Of a DNA stretch of 64,000 bases, positions 24,101 to 31,500 are shown piece by piece. The stretch's first letter is position 1, and every line of letters begins with the position of its first letter. The notes beneath the pieces are model-generated. The model was not told the DNA's origin. It made no database searches and saw only the letters and a program-made list of their open reading frames with translations. The position numbers and the translations under genes are program-made. Source of the stretch: Apostichopus japonicus (Eukaryota; Echinodermata; Holothuroidea; Aspidochirotida; Stichopodidae); NCBI RefSeq assembly GCF_037975245.1, contig NC_092570.1:3754001-3818000 (forward strand), given 5' to 3'.

Positions 24101-24473
24101 GTCCGAACTTTGAGGTGTCCATGCTACTAGCTTGTAAACATTCAAATTGGATTACGACCATGCTAGATAGACATAATTTGTGGGATTTCCATGACAAATA
24201 TAGACCCAATGAACCAATCACTGGATATCATGCAAAATACCGTGCTTGCTCACCATCAGGATCAAAGAGGATAGGGGAAGTTGGTTCCTCTGAATCCCAC
24301 CTTTCTACTAATTGAAACAGGGCCTCCTCTCCACCTTCCACTGGACTTTGACAATGATCCTCCAATACCAATGGTGTCACTCCCAGAGGAAGATTTGAAA
24401 ACACTCTCATACAATGATTGTAGAGGGCCATACTGTACCATAAGAAGACCTTACTTGAACACTCTGACCAGAG
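33..24473 (-). CDS. Unrecognised large multi-exon gene with tandem A/B exon cassettes (locus overview, 3' end beyond window)
   Basis: I do not recognise this gene. Seventeen exons in one frame give about 1,340 codons. They begin at an internal exon (24,254-24,473), pass through 20,704-20,814 and a 1.47-kb exon (17,172-18,638), then alternate between short acidic B exons and longer A exons. Each A exon ends in a serine-basic motif such as LRSSFRRKLRKEEK. All exons have GT-AG sites. All but the most upstream are phase 1 at both ends, so they join without a stop. The product would be large, acidic, low-complexity and probably mostly disordered, with repeated short basic segments. I see no signal peptide or membrane span in the supported exons. 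The first exon, promoter and 3' end were not found. The repeated S-F-R-R-K pattern resembles protein kinase C-type or membrane-binding basic sites; that function is inference. Confidence 0.75.
795..1082 (-). CDS. A exon 1 (divergent, longest A exon)
   Basis: The exon is 288 nt, phase 1-1, with acceptor ttgctttcag and donor ATTG|gtataa. It is acidic first (VDDKSEDEEYDVFDNSG) and strongly basic with many serines later (KLSRRPGKGLRRSESD). The architecture matches the other A exons, but the SFRRK core is not kept. It is flanked by introns that hold no other coding signal. Confidence 0.7.
1527..1590. repeat. Dispersed repeat fragment (CTGATGTTTGGACCCTAACG family)
   Basis: The block 'ctgatgttt-ga-cct-a-c-gga-cttctt' recurs at about 14,400-14,445. 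The two copies match in the same order with scattered changes, so this is an interspersed repeat in an intron. Its class is unknown. Confidence 0.5.
1906..1997. repeat. 23-bp tandem repeat, four copies, with an internal 14-bp palindrome
   Basis: The unit GATTTACCGTCAGAATTCTGACT style sequence is repeated four times with one or two changes per copy. Each of the first three copies contains GTCAGAATTCTGAC or a one-base variant, a perfect palindrome in copies one and three. It lies in the A2-A1 intron. Confidence 0.9.
2790..3005 (-). CDS. A exon 2
   Basis: The exon is 216 nt, phase 1-1, with acceptor acttacttgcag and donor AACTG|gtacat. It opens with QLAVSTNKE, like the QQLDY openings of other A exons. 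It ends with GNFVRGTRERLSLVRRGKKK, a serine-basic stretch that resembles the end of the large exon at 17,172 (GFVRGAGGRLSALGLSRKSK) more than the SFRRK-type exons. Confidence 0.8.
4129..4206 (-). CDS. B exon 2, acceptor displaced by 6 nt
   Basis: The peptide is SGIEEVREADVDISAIAAVN followed by EDNEK, clearly a B exon, with donor AAAG|gtaatc. At the usual acceptor position the sequence is 'acat|gc' instead of 'acag|gc'. The next AG lies 6 nt inside, which keeps phase 1 and drops two codons (the usual T-E). The exon is given here from that AG and is 78 nt long. If the AG is not used, the exon is dead. Confidence 0.6.
4835..5083 (-). CDS. A exon 3
   Basis: The exon is 249 nt, phase 1-1, with acceptor gattacttacag and donor AAAGTG|gtatgt. 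It encodes an acidic, serine-rich front half (ATDEVSSNENSRSANLVSLQ) and a basic end (LRSSIKRKIGKEEKLPGSKS). In the SFRRK motif, F-R is replaced by I-K. Confidence 0.85.
5184..5400 (+). mobile_element. tRNA-derived SINE (candidate)
   Basis: The head at 5,190-5,252 has an A-box-like TTAGCTCAGTGGTTAAC and a B-box-like AGTTTGATTCACTCC at tRNA spacing. An unrelated body follows, with 'cttcttcgcgagttcctgcttgcagg'-like sequence. No clear poly-A tail or target duplication was found, so the 3' end is approximate. Confidence 0.6.
5503..5589 (-). CDS. B exon 3
   Basis: The exon is 87 nt, phase 1-1, with acceptor atcaacag and donor TTAG|gtaaga. The peptide starts VESRKEDVRETDDADVTA and ends SVSEDIEL, the B-exon pattern. 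Confidence 0.8.
6385..6630 (-). CDS. A exon 4
   Basis: The exon is 246 nt, phase 1-1, with acceptor tttatttcag and donor AATG|gtaatt. It opens QQLDYGGRKAADRL, has an acidic middle and ends HLRSSFRRKLRKEVKLTGDN. It is nearly identical to A exon 5. The main differences are an 'EEDEEKEQEGG' against 'EEEKEQEEEEGG' length change and a few substitutions. Confidence 0.88.
7233..7307 (-). CDS. B exon 4
   Basis: The exon is 75 nt, phase 1-1, with acceptor ctattaacag and donor AAAG|gtaaaa. The peptide is TESRKDETEVNESATTSINE followed by DIDK. It differs from B exon 5 by one base (T against I at the first full codon). Confidence 0.85.
7670..7918 (-). CDS. A exon 5
   Basis: The exon is 249 nt, phase 1-1, with acceptor tttatttcag and donor ACAATG|gtatgt. 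It opens QQLDYRESKASDRP, then has an acidic run with consecutive glutamates, then HLRSSFRRKLRKEEKLTGDN. It is the recent duplicate partner of A exon 4. Confidence 0.88.
8463..8537 (-). CDS. B exon 5
   Basis: The exon is 75 nt, phase 1-1, and almost identical to B exon 4. It encodes IESRKDETEVNESATTSINE and DIDK. It uses the same splice-site sequences as its partner. Confidence 0.85.
8945..9127 (-). CDS. A exon 6 (shortest A exon)
   Basis: The exon is 183 nt, phase 1-1, with acceptor tttgttttcag and donor AAAGTG|gtaagc. It opens QQLELRVETKSSDIGSVSLE and ends QLRTSFRRKLWKERKLPDRD. The acidic middle is about 20 codons shorter than in A4 and A5. Confidence 0.87.
9536..9619 (-). CDS. B exon 6
   Basis: The exon is 84 nt, phase 1-1, with acceptor tttttaatag and donor CAAG|gtaaat. 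The peptide is TDSRKQELTESDVDISSSKA followed by INEDIDQ, matching both the DVDIS form (B1, B2) and the INEDID form (B4, B5). Confidence 0.83.
9800..10108 (+). mobile_element. Mutator-like MITE, copy 1
   Basis: An element of about 309 bp is flanked by the direct repeat TCACACAG (9,792-9,799 and 10,109-10,116). It shares a core with reverse copies at about 38.6 kb and 63.6 kb: 'gcttagatgcaacttgcaaggcc', 'ggaagtgccatttccag' and 'agtttcgccc'. No coding capacity is evident. The 8-bp target duplication suggests Mutator-type mobilisation. Confidence 0.75.
10309..11871. mobile_element. 1.56-kb TIR-bounded repeat with internal 401-bp tandem duplication
   Basis: The ends are perfect inverted repeats: GGTTCCTTGCT at 10,309-10,319 and AGCAAGGAACC at 11,861-11,871. 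Inside, a block starting 'aactttgacctcgtata' at 10,873 repeats at 11,274. Another block, 'acacacatcagtgtgtg', occurs at about 10,440 and 10,745. There is no coding frame. An (AC)n run lies near the right end. No target-site duplication was recognised. Confidence 0.6.
11002..11435 (+). promoter_or_regulatory. Two copies of a nuclear-receptor half-site array (DR4-DR5-DR1 spacing)
   Basis: At 11,002-11,035 the order is AGGTCA, 4-nt spacer, AGGTCA, 5-nt spacer, AGGTCA, 1-nt spacer, GGGTCA. The same array recurs unchanged at 11,402-11,435. Direct repeats with these spacings are the known response-element layouts for TR/LXR, RAR and RXR/HNF4-type receptors. The array sits inside a repeat and its use is not shown. 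Confidence 0.5.
12181..12579. repeat. Perfect 198-bp direct tandem duplication
   Basis: The sequence from 'agagtgataaaaaattatc' to 'gctggaacaacta' occurs at 12,181-12,378 and again at 12,382-12,579, with 3 nt between. I see no mismatch. It is intronic and either very recent or an assembly artefact. Confidence 0.92.
12939..13163 (-). CDS. A exon 7 (most 5' A exon)
   Basis: The exon is 225 nt, phase 1-1, with acceptor cttcttttcag and donor AGTACTG|gtatag. It opens QLLSLREEEATGITADEFDK, continues SCVSLAPSQSIIKDKE and ends KLRSSFRRKSRKAKRRS. It has no methionine start, so it can only be seen by its splice sites and its similarity to the other A exons. Confidence 0.85.
13164..16505. other. Intron upstream of A exon 7
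   Basis: This is AT-rich with poly-A (13,320-13,340) and a dispersed repeat fragment at 14,400-14,445. No conserved exon was found. Short frames here have no splice or composition support. Confidence 0.6.
14400..14445. repeat. Dispersed repeat fragment (second copy of the 1,527 family)
   Basis: CCTGATGTTTCGATCCTAGC followed by 'aggatcttcttcaaagg' matches the block at 1,533-1,575 in order and spacing. Confidence 0.5.
16506..16583 (-). CDS. B-like exon 7
   Basis: The exon is 78 nt, phase 1-1, with acceptor cctttgacag and donor GACG|gtaagt, a strong site. The peptide is SKSDAQNSLKQNESGLQPTS followed by SIDLD. Its size, phase and TSSIDLD end (compare TTSINEDID) place it as a diverged B exon joining the large exon to the cassette array. 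Confidence 0.7.
17172..18638 (-). CDS. Large 489-codon exon of the cassette gene
   Basis: This is the longest open frame in the window, 1,467 nt, phase 1-1. The acceptor is ttttttaacag before VLNTLQSVPDYPHRFQ and the donor is AAACG|gtaaca. After the first 30 or so residues, which look folded, it is acidic and Ser/Thr-rich with many E/D runs, and probably disordered. Conserved-looking patches are WMRHPILLFKPNTYRTL, KLKFWQLVPYVYLGTIKP and KFIIGNQRLHIDVDRLKRFA. The end, GILGFVRGAGGRLSALGLSR plus KSKGHG, resembles the basic end of A exon 2. I recognise no named domain. It joins in frame to the exon at 20,704 upstream and to the B-like exon at 16,506 downstream. Confidence 0.9.
19330..19674. mobile_element. 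345-bp TIR element with 10-bp target-site duplication
   Basis: The inverted ends GGCGTAGGA (19,332-19,340) and TCCTACGCC (19,662-19,670) are bounded by the direct repeat TTATCATCCA at 19,320-19,329 and 19,675-19,684. The interior is G- and C-run rich and contains two 'ggcc(t)(c/t)agatgcaattt' blocks. It is non-coding. The 10-bp duplication fits a Mutator-type MITE. Confidence 0.8.
20704..20814 (-). CDS. Upstream exon of the cassette gene (111 nt)
   Basis: The acceptor is tgtcattacag, the donor is CATTCCG|gtaaag, phase 1-1. The peptide is DFILLPRPEQVCFQEKEAFS followed by SLAEPTPFPVHVFVHS. The last G joins the CT of the next exon (18,638) to give Ala and read VHSAVLNTLQ. The first two bases complete the Gly codon begun at the 24,254 donor, giving FDPDGDFILL. 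The clean join on both sides is the main support. Confidence 0.7.
20815..24253. other. Intron or upstream region with a diverged inverted-repeat element
   Basis: No exon could be supported on the minus strand. The region holds an inverted-repeat structure at about 21,410-22,250 (listed separately), repeated TACTGTA/TACAGTA words, and otherwise AT-rich DNA. Confidence 0.5.
21410..22252. mobile_element. Diverged long inverted-repeat element with GAATGACA repeats
   Basis: GCCCAATTGAAATTTGCGTG (from about 21,412) reappears in reverse near 22,230-22,250 with few changes. Inside it, 'ctaaaacgaatgacagcgaatgac' (21,475-21,500) is mirrored by 'gtcattcgttttagtc' and 'gtcattcgttttggt' (22,010-22,095). 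Between 21,480 and 21,600 the unit GAATGACA is repeated about eight times with variation. No transposase was found. Confidence 0.5.
24254..24473 (-). CDS. Most upstream supported exon of the cassette gene
   Basis: The exon is 220 nt, phase 0 to 1, with acceptor aattatacag and donor CCTGATG|gtgagc. The peptide runs LWSECSSKVFLWYSMALYNH ... LPLGVTPLVLEDHCQSP ... ALFQLVERWDSEEPTSPILF DPDG. Joined to the 20,704 exon it reads on without a break. The opening LWS..SSKVFLWY is faintly WD-repeat-like, which is weak. The opposite strand is also open over part of this exon, but has no matching splice partner. Confidence 0.6.
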
Positions 24474-27400
24474 CTGTATAATTATAATTTGGTGTTCATG
24501 TATACAAATGAAGTCTGTACTGACAACAGGTTAGAGCTACAGTATTGCTATTGTAATAATATTGGACATTCTCTCTCAAACCATTTCCATAAACAGCTCA
24601 ACAGAACAGCAACAGAACTATACAGAAACGCAACATACACGCATTAAATAGAACATGTACAGTATGCCAATTCATGAGCTCAAATGGTTTGTTTATAAAC
24701 ATAAGCGATACAGTAGTACCTTAGAAAATACTTCTAAAATACAAAAACTATAAGTTCCAGCTGTACAGTACAGATAGAAAGCAAAGTTAGTTCTACCAGA
24801 GAGCCAGTGAAATTCTCATATCAACAGTTTATGTATATATATTGCCTTCACAACACAAACACCTTGTTCAAGTTGGTATAATTGTCATGCAGTTTCTCAC
24901 AATCCTCAAAGAAACAAACAAAAACCATGCAGGTTTGTATCCTTAGACGGTGACAAAAATGGACACTGTAGATATCCCACAGAGAGTTACAGTAACAATG
25001 AGAGTTTCAGCAGTTTGCTTCAGAAAGTCACAAATCTATGAATTTGAACCTGAAGCATTGCGAACAAAACAACACAAGCGATTGATAAACTACAAACAAG
25101 CATTTGTTGTAGACTTCTGTTCTGATTGCTTAAATGATTACACAAATATGAGTGGTAAATTGACTACCAGCAAAATTAATTCCTTGCAACATATAACACT
25201 AAAAGATATACCCACATCTTTCATAACATCATATCATGTGATATCAGATGTTGGAAGATGATGTCGTAGTTCAATTTGGGTGGGATGGATTTATTATAAA
25301 TTTACAACTGATGTCATAAGAGATGACTAAGAGATCCAGGTAAGAGGTATATTACAGTGTTATCTGAATCCCAGCTAAGTGAATTGATCTCTTGTAATCT
25401 GTTTGCCCCATCCACAGTGAGGAAACTTATGGGGGGGTGGGGGAGGGATGGGAGCTTGTGGAGCTTAGACTGGCAATCGATCACTTTCAAAGTGGAAATT
25501 TGCAGTCCAGACTTCAAAACTGTACAATTAAAGACCAAGCACTACTTTTAGTATGAATTATTTTATTCCATAACATGAAAACATCCCACATTAGGTGAGG
25601 TTCATTTGTTTGAACTTTCTTCATCATTATGAGGGAGGGGAAGAGGTTAACAATTCCAACTAACATACAATGATGTAACTTGGTTGTGTTTGCAATCACG
25701 TCTCCTCTTTTGCACATTAAATGATGCCATCTATAAATACAGAGCTCTTACAAAATATGAGGTCACATTAATGAGGACACATAAATTTGGTCCTTGTGCT
25801 TTAATAATAATAATAACATAATTTTTATATAGCGCCAAACAAACTATGAAATAATTCTTGTAGCTCTTAACAATAATTCTCGTAGCGCTTTGAGAATCTA
25901 TTGTACTGTAAATATGTATACATTTCCAGTAGTACACTTAATCACTCTACCCCTCAAGCTGCAGAAATAACATCATGTAACATTTATGGAAGATGTAGTC
26001 AGTTTATTCTGTAAGCTCCTTTAATTCCCTCCCAGCACCTCTGAAGATAATCCCTAGACTAAATGCATAACTGGGACCATGTCCACTTATCTAATCTTAC
26101 ACTCAAGTATACAGAAAAAAATTAAAAACTTAAGTTTTTTAAATTACCTACATTTTAATCTTTCTAGAAAGATGAGATTTTAGCCACAGTGTGCTCATTA
26201 GAACTGGACTGCATGCATTGTAGCCATTGCTTGCTTGAAGATTTCTTTCTTGGCTGCATTTCTGATTGGCTCTTTGGAGGCTCGAAATGGATCAGACCTC
26301 ATGCTCAGTGTTAAGTAATAAAACAAATCAATTGATTTTGTACTACTGTGCTTTGATATAGTGCTCAGTTTCAGACCCCAGGCTTGTGATCAACAAACAG
26401 GAAGTTATAGGGTGTTTTTTTACCACAAGAAAAGGCTCGAAACCATAAGTTCTGTGATCGGAAGCACTGCTATAAATATCCTACTACTATTGTGTCAAAT
26501 TATGAGAATAACAAACTACAACTGAACTTAAAGGTCAAAATTCAATCCCGATTACAACTTTTAACAATGAACGCAGGGTCTGTTCCTCCCTCGATTCTAG
26601 TGTGGGTCTGGTCCGGGTTTATACTACAAATGGGACCCTGAGGGTTTGGCTTAACACCTTGCTCATGGTCTCATGTAAAACAGGTCAGATTCGGCTTGGA
26701 TCCAGTGTGCCTAAACCAAAACACAGCAGGTGTACAACACGTAACATGAAAACGAAGGAGGATTTCAATGTTATCTTTCGTGTCCGTCTCTGAAGTAAAC
26801 CCTTAAATTGCTTCAATCTCTAAGATTATTTTTGACCTCACCTGTTTGGACTAATGCCACAACATATGAACTTTTACACTTAGATCTGTGTAGTATTGCT
26901 TGATCTGAATTAACCTTTTTTTTTTTTCAATTGTGATAAGATTCCTGTACCTTTTAAATCATTACAAAGTGACATCATTAAATGACACAGAAAATAAACA
27001 AAAGTGCCATGAATCCATCCAATCACAGTAACAACAGTTTAATTGTTAAGTTGGTGACCAGCAAGGCCAATGCCGCAGTAGCATTGGTAAAGAGGGGTGG
27101 GGAACAAGGGACATCTCCTTCCGTTAAGTAAGCATTGTACTGGTCATTATTTAGCCAATTCACAGTTAAATATGGATTGCCCTCAGGCTACTTATTTAGG
27201 TCATATTTTAAAACTAGAATGCTAAAGGGGCTGCAGGTTATGTTGCCAGGTTGTGTGAGACACACAGTAATCATATTCTGCTCTGCAGTTAAACTCTAGC
27301 CCATAGGCACTGCTGGTATATACTGAGATAATATATATTAATTGCCGGTGATTAATTCTTGCTGTAGGGAATTTTGCAGCTGCTGCAGCTCTTCTTTTTG

Positions 27401-28382
27401 GCACAATGCCTGACCTGATCATTGGTCTAGTTGCATTGTGTAACGCTTATATGTTATTTCACCAAGTTAGCTTGTTATTTAGAGAGACCATGCGATTATG
27501 TTGGCCTAGATTTCTAGCTTTATTTAAGCACAGTTCGTGAACGTGTAAGGATCATAATCATTTATTGTTATGGCATATGTAGCCTAGAACTTAGTTAAGG
27601 TTACTTCCTAGGCCTAACGATTAATTGTCTACAGTAACTTTGACATCACACTGAGCAGGATCAGGCCTAGGCTAGGCTTAGGGCTCCTACTCCTACGAGT
27701 ACGACATGTAACAAATGTGAGGTTTCTCGCTCATTATCCTTACTCTCAAATCAAACTGGGACGGAATTTAATTGCTGCGAAGAAAAGAATTTGTAATTTA
27801 CGAACATTCCACTTACGAACAAACAGGCGCGACCAACAAACTTTCTTCACAGACGGGGATTCCCACCGGGTTAGTAGCCTAATCTACGTACCTCTGTCTT
27901 GCAATGGTGACCGCTGACTGAAAGTTGTTCTCTGGTACGGGGTACTTTCAAGTGACACTACTCAATGTCTGGGAATAACTTTTATAACTTTTAGCAATTT
28001 TTAGCGTCCTAAAAATTTAAGGGCGTACTGGGTACCTTTCTAATGGAATATAGGTGAGGAAGATCCCCCCCCCCCCCAAGAAAGAAAAAAAACAAGGAAG
28101 AAGAAAAAATGCCACTATAATTCTCGAGACATTTAATAACATTATTTCGCAATCCTCAATGTCCGGGAATTATACAAAGGGGGTAGTCGCGGTGGGGGTT
28201 CATATACACACAAAAATAAAATTACAAAAAATAATCCTACATTGAATGCAGTTAAACTTCAGCAGTCGAAAATTCTTTTACATTGGTTCAAAGGTTGCAA
28301 AGGAGGGCCCCAACCCTTAGTCATAGAACATTAGTGATGCAATATCGATAACAATATTGTTACGCCACTGTTTAAAGAACTT
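24474..28382. other. Upstream or intergenic region between the divergent genes
   Basis: I could not place the first exon(s) of the minus-strand gene here. Weak candidates are a 70-nt minus exon at 25,356-25,425 and a minus terminal-exon-like frame at 26,198-26,303. A SINE-like fragment with (TAA)n lies at 25,800-25,905, and a poly-C run at 28,067-28,078. Confidence 0.4.
25800..25905. repeat. SINE 3'-end-like fragment with (TAA)n
   Basis: A 'taataataataa' run is followed by 'tttttatatagcgccaaa' and a second 'gtagcgctttgag'. This resembles the 3' part of the element at 57,777-58,095, which has 'ttataaagcgcag'. No tRNA-like head is present. Confidence 0.4.
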
Positions 28383-28390
28383 ATGGCGGC
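28383..28390 (+). promoter_or_regulatory. YY1-like site upstream of UPF3
   Basis: ATGGCGGC lies 89 bases upstream of the UPF3 start codon. The AANATGGCGGC motif is a known YY1 site near transcription starts of housekeeping genes. The ATG here is out of frame with UPF3 and would start only a very short frame. Confidence 0.4.
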
Positions 28391-28478
28391 CCATAGTACT
28401 ATACTGTGTTGCCAGCTTGAAACAGCGCAACTAGCTCGGCTTATACATAGAATTTGTAAACATTGAAGAACTCACAAA

Positions 28479-28565
28479 ATGACCAAGGACACGAAGGAAG
28501 TCGTAGGGAAGATACCTCCTAAGACAGTAACAGTAAAGCAACAGAAAGATGCACCTATGCTGAAG
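28479..28565 (+). CDS. UPF3: UPF3 exon 1 (residues 1-29)
   Basis: ATG in the context 'cacaaaATGA', then MTKDTKEVVGKIPPKTVT and a short lysine-rich stretch. The donor is CTGAAG|gttgtt, phase 0. The non-consensus donor is the weakest junction of the gene. Confidence 0.8.
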
Positions 28566-31500
28566 GTTGTTTACAAAGAGAAATAGTTTAATTTCGGCAA
28601 AGTTTATGTCCTGTTGCAATATTTTAACAAGTAAATCATTTTCCATAACACCACAAAGTTGGTATAGGCTACTTAGTAGTAGTAGCACACTTGTACTTTG
28701 TAAGCCTAAGCCTAACTGTAAGTTAGGCTACGCCAAATCTACACTTGAGATATTTAGTTCTTGCTAGTTACAGGGTAGTAAATCAGAAAAAAATTAGTTA
28801 AATTTGTGGTTAATCACAGAAATACTTCCGATTGGCATTTAGCATGACCAATTTTTGGCAATGCTCATCTTTGTTTAATTATACAACAACGTACAGGAGA
28901 ATTAAATTGAATAAATGGTATTTATTCCTTTTTTTCGCTTTCTGTTGTTTAACAAGGTGGTGATTAGATGTCTACCTCCAACACTAACTGAAGAAGAGTT
29001 TTTAAAGCTTGTTGAACCTCTCACAGGTCATGACTTTTTTAACTTTTTCAATGCAGATTCCAGGTGAGATGCACTAGGTTTCTTTCTAAGAAAAGTATGA
29101 ATATTTATGGAAAATTGTTGTAAATGTAATAATGATCTTCCACTGGCTAGCCATGTATGTGTTTAGAAATGATTTGTTATAAAAACAAAATTTCTTACTG
29201 TATGTAATAATTAATTAGTTAGAAAATAGCATGCAGCCTTTTTCATTTATTTCTAATTTGCATAAGTTATAATTAAAGATTATGCCATATAAAACAAACA
29301 GAAAGAAAAATGGGAACCCTTTCTAAGTTGCATGAAGTACCAATGTCAACCCACATAGAATATCTTCCTTTAAATGCTTTACATTTTATATTTTGGAATT
29401 TTTAACCCCCAAAAATCACTGACTCATGAATGAAGAAAAAAAAGTGATAGAATGAAATGAAATATATGCATATAAATAGTGTGCAGAGCTATAAAATAGC
29501 ATTGTTACTAATAGGTAAACATAAATTTGTAGAGTAAACCAAGCTTTTGTTATGATTGCATTCTTTTATTAATTCTTAATATTTCCATATACGCAGTCTT
29601 GGTCAGTATGCATGCAGTCGGGCCTATATTAACTTTCTGAAACAAAGTGATGTGGTGAACTTTCGAGACAAGTGGGATGGATTTCCCTTCAAAGACACCA
29701 ATGGTGAGGACAAAGATCATTTGAATTTCATATTTGAATAGAAAATCCCTATGGTGTGGCATTAATAATTGGCAAAATGGCAAAACAACGAATCATTAAA
29801 ATATCTTAAAATCAAAATGTAATATGTGATAGGATCGCAGCATGACAGAAACAAGTCAAGTATATATGCTTAATTACAAAACAGCATATGAACTGTTTGC
29901 TGAGGTTCTTCCTGTCAGTCAGTTTCTGAAATAATTTCAATGGTTCATATTAGAAATTTTATAAAAAAGTAATTGTTTAATAGGTGGCTGCTTTATTTCT
30001 CCTTTTTTGAACCAGTTTCAAAAATACAGCAAAATAGTAATTTGAGACCTTTTGCACAGCTTTACCTACATGAGAAATCTTATCTTACGGAAAGGAATAG
30101 AAACATTTAGTTATTTTTCTTCTTTATATAGGGAAGGAATATCCAGCTGTTGTGGAGCTTGCACCTTATCAGAAGATTCCAAAGCGGTCAAACAGAAAAC
30201 CAGATCCGAGATGTGGCACCATTGAAGAAGGTAATACTATTAAGGCATGTTTAAATTTATTTGGTTGTATCTTTACAAAAACTTAATATTCTAATCTTTC
30301 TGTCCAATCTCCTGCAAAATGTTTAACCTGTTGGTGGGATGATATCAATTCTAATTTATTAAGGAGGAAAAGAGTATAATGCAGAAGTTTGGACAATAAG
30401 CTACAGTATTCGTTTCTAGAATCACAACTTAAAGCATCTTCTAATATCATATGTATAAAATATGATAATATATGTAATAATATATTATATGTTATAATAA
30501 TATCATAAAATAAAGTATCTAATATAATAATATCCCATTCTGATAGAGTTATAGTTATCCTCTTGTTTGATGTGACTTTAAAAACAAACAAAGCTACAAA
30601 AGCTTCAGAAAATGCTGTTAATTTCAAGCATTACACGAAGTGTCGTATTGCCCCTGAGCTGACCACTTTATGTTGCTTTAAGTGGAAGGATTATATGTCA
30701 ATTTTTGATGGCCTGACCTTTGGATCCTAGCATGTGCTGTGAGAATTGTTAGGACTGATGATAGGATTAATGACCTCAGGTCAGTTTATAAGCACTTTTG
30801 CAATACAGAATCTTAACTTTTACTGGTCAGCACAGGAAAGCAGAATTTTCCGTTTAAGTTATGATCTTGGTTTGAATGCCAATCTGTCCGTTTTATTTTT
30901 CTTAATGTCTAAATGCTGTAATTTCCTTTCTCTAGATGAGGACTACCAGAAGTTCTTGGAAGTGTTAAACGCTGAAATTGAGCCTCTCCCTAGTGCAGAG
31001 GCTTACTTAGAGGAACTAGAAGCAAAACAACGTGCTGCAGCTAGTGAGTATCTGAATATCTTAGGCTGTCTTGCTTGTTTTGTTGCAGAAAAACTTAGGA
31101 AGGAAGTGCTTGATGGTAGAGTAGCCATATCAACTGAGGAAAAGGATTTACTTGGAATTGAAAGTAAAAAACAAAAGAAGTCTCAATTAGCTTTGGCTCA
31201 GAGATTTTACATTTCCTATAACGTGTAAATGCAATTTTTTATCCTATATCTTCTATTCCGTATCAATTTTATAGTTCAAGTATTGTAAATGAAAGCTTTT
31301 TTCGTAGTAATTTGTCTTCACAAAAGTCATAAAAAACAGCCCTTGATTCTGCTTTCTATGCTGAATACAAATCAGTCCAATCAGATTGGTGAAAAACAAA
31401 TGAACACAACAGATTTATATCTTCTCATCTCTCTACTACTGTAGCAGATGTGGAAGTATTATAATAGAGCTAGAACAGGAGTAGAACTCATAGCCAACAT

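Noticed and set aside
24281-24481. Plus-strand frame with protein-like composition (PPLHLPLDFDNDPPIPM) ending in TAA
   Set aside because: It lies antisense to the minus exon 24,254-24,473, whose donor, acceptor and phase fit the next exon. The plus frame has no upstream partner.
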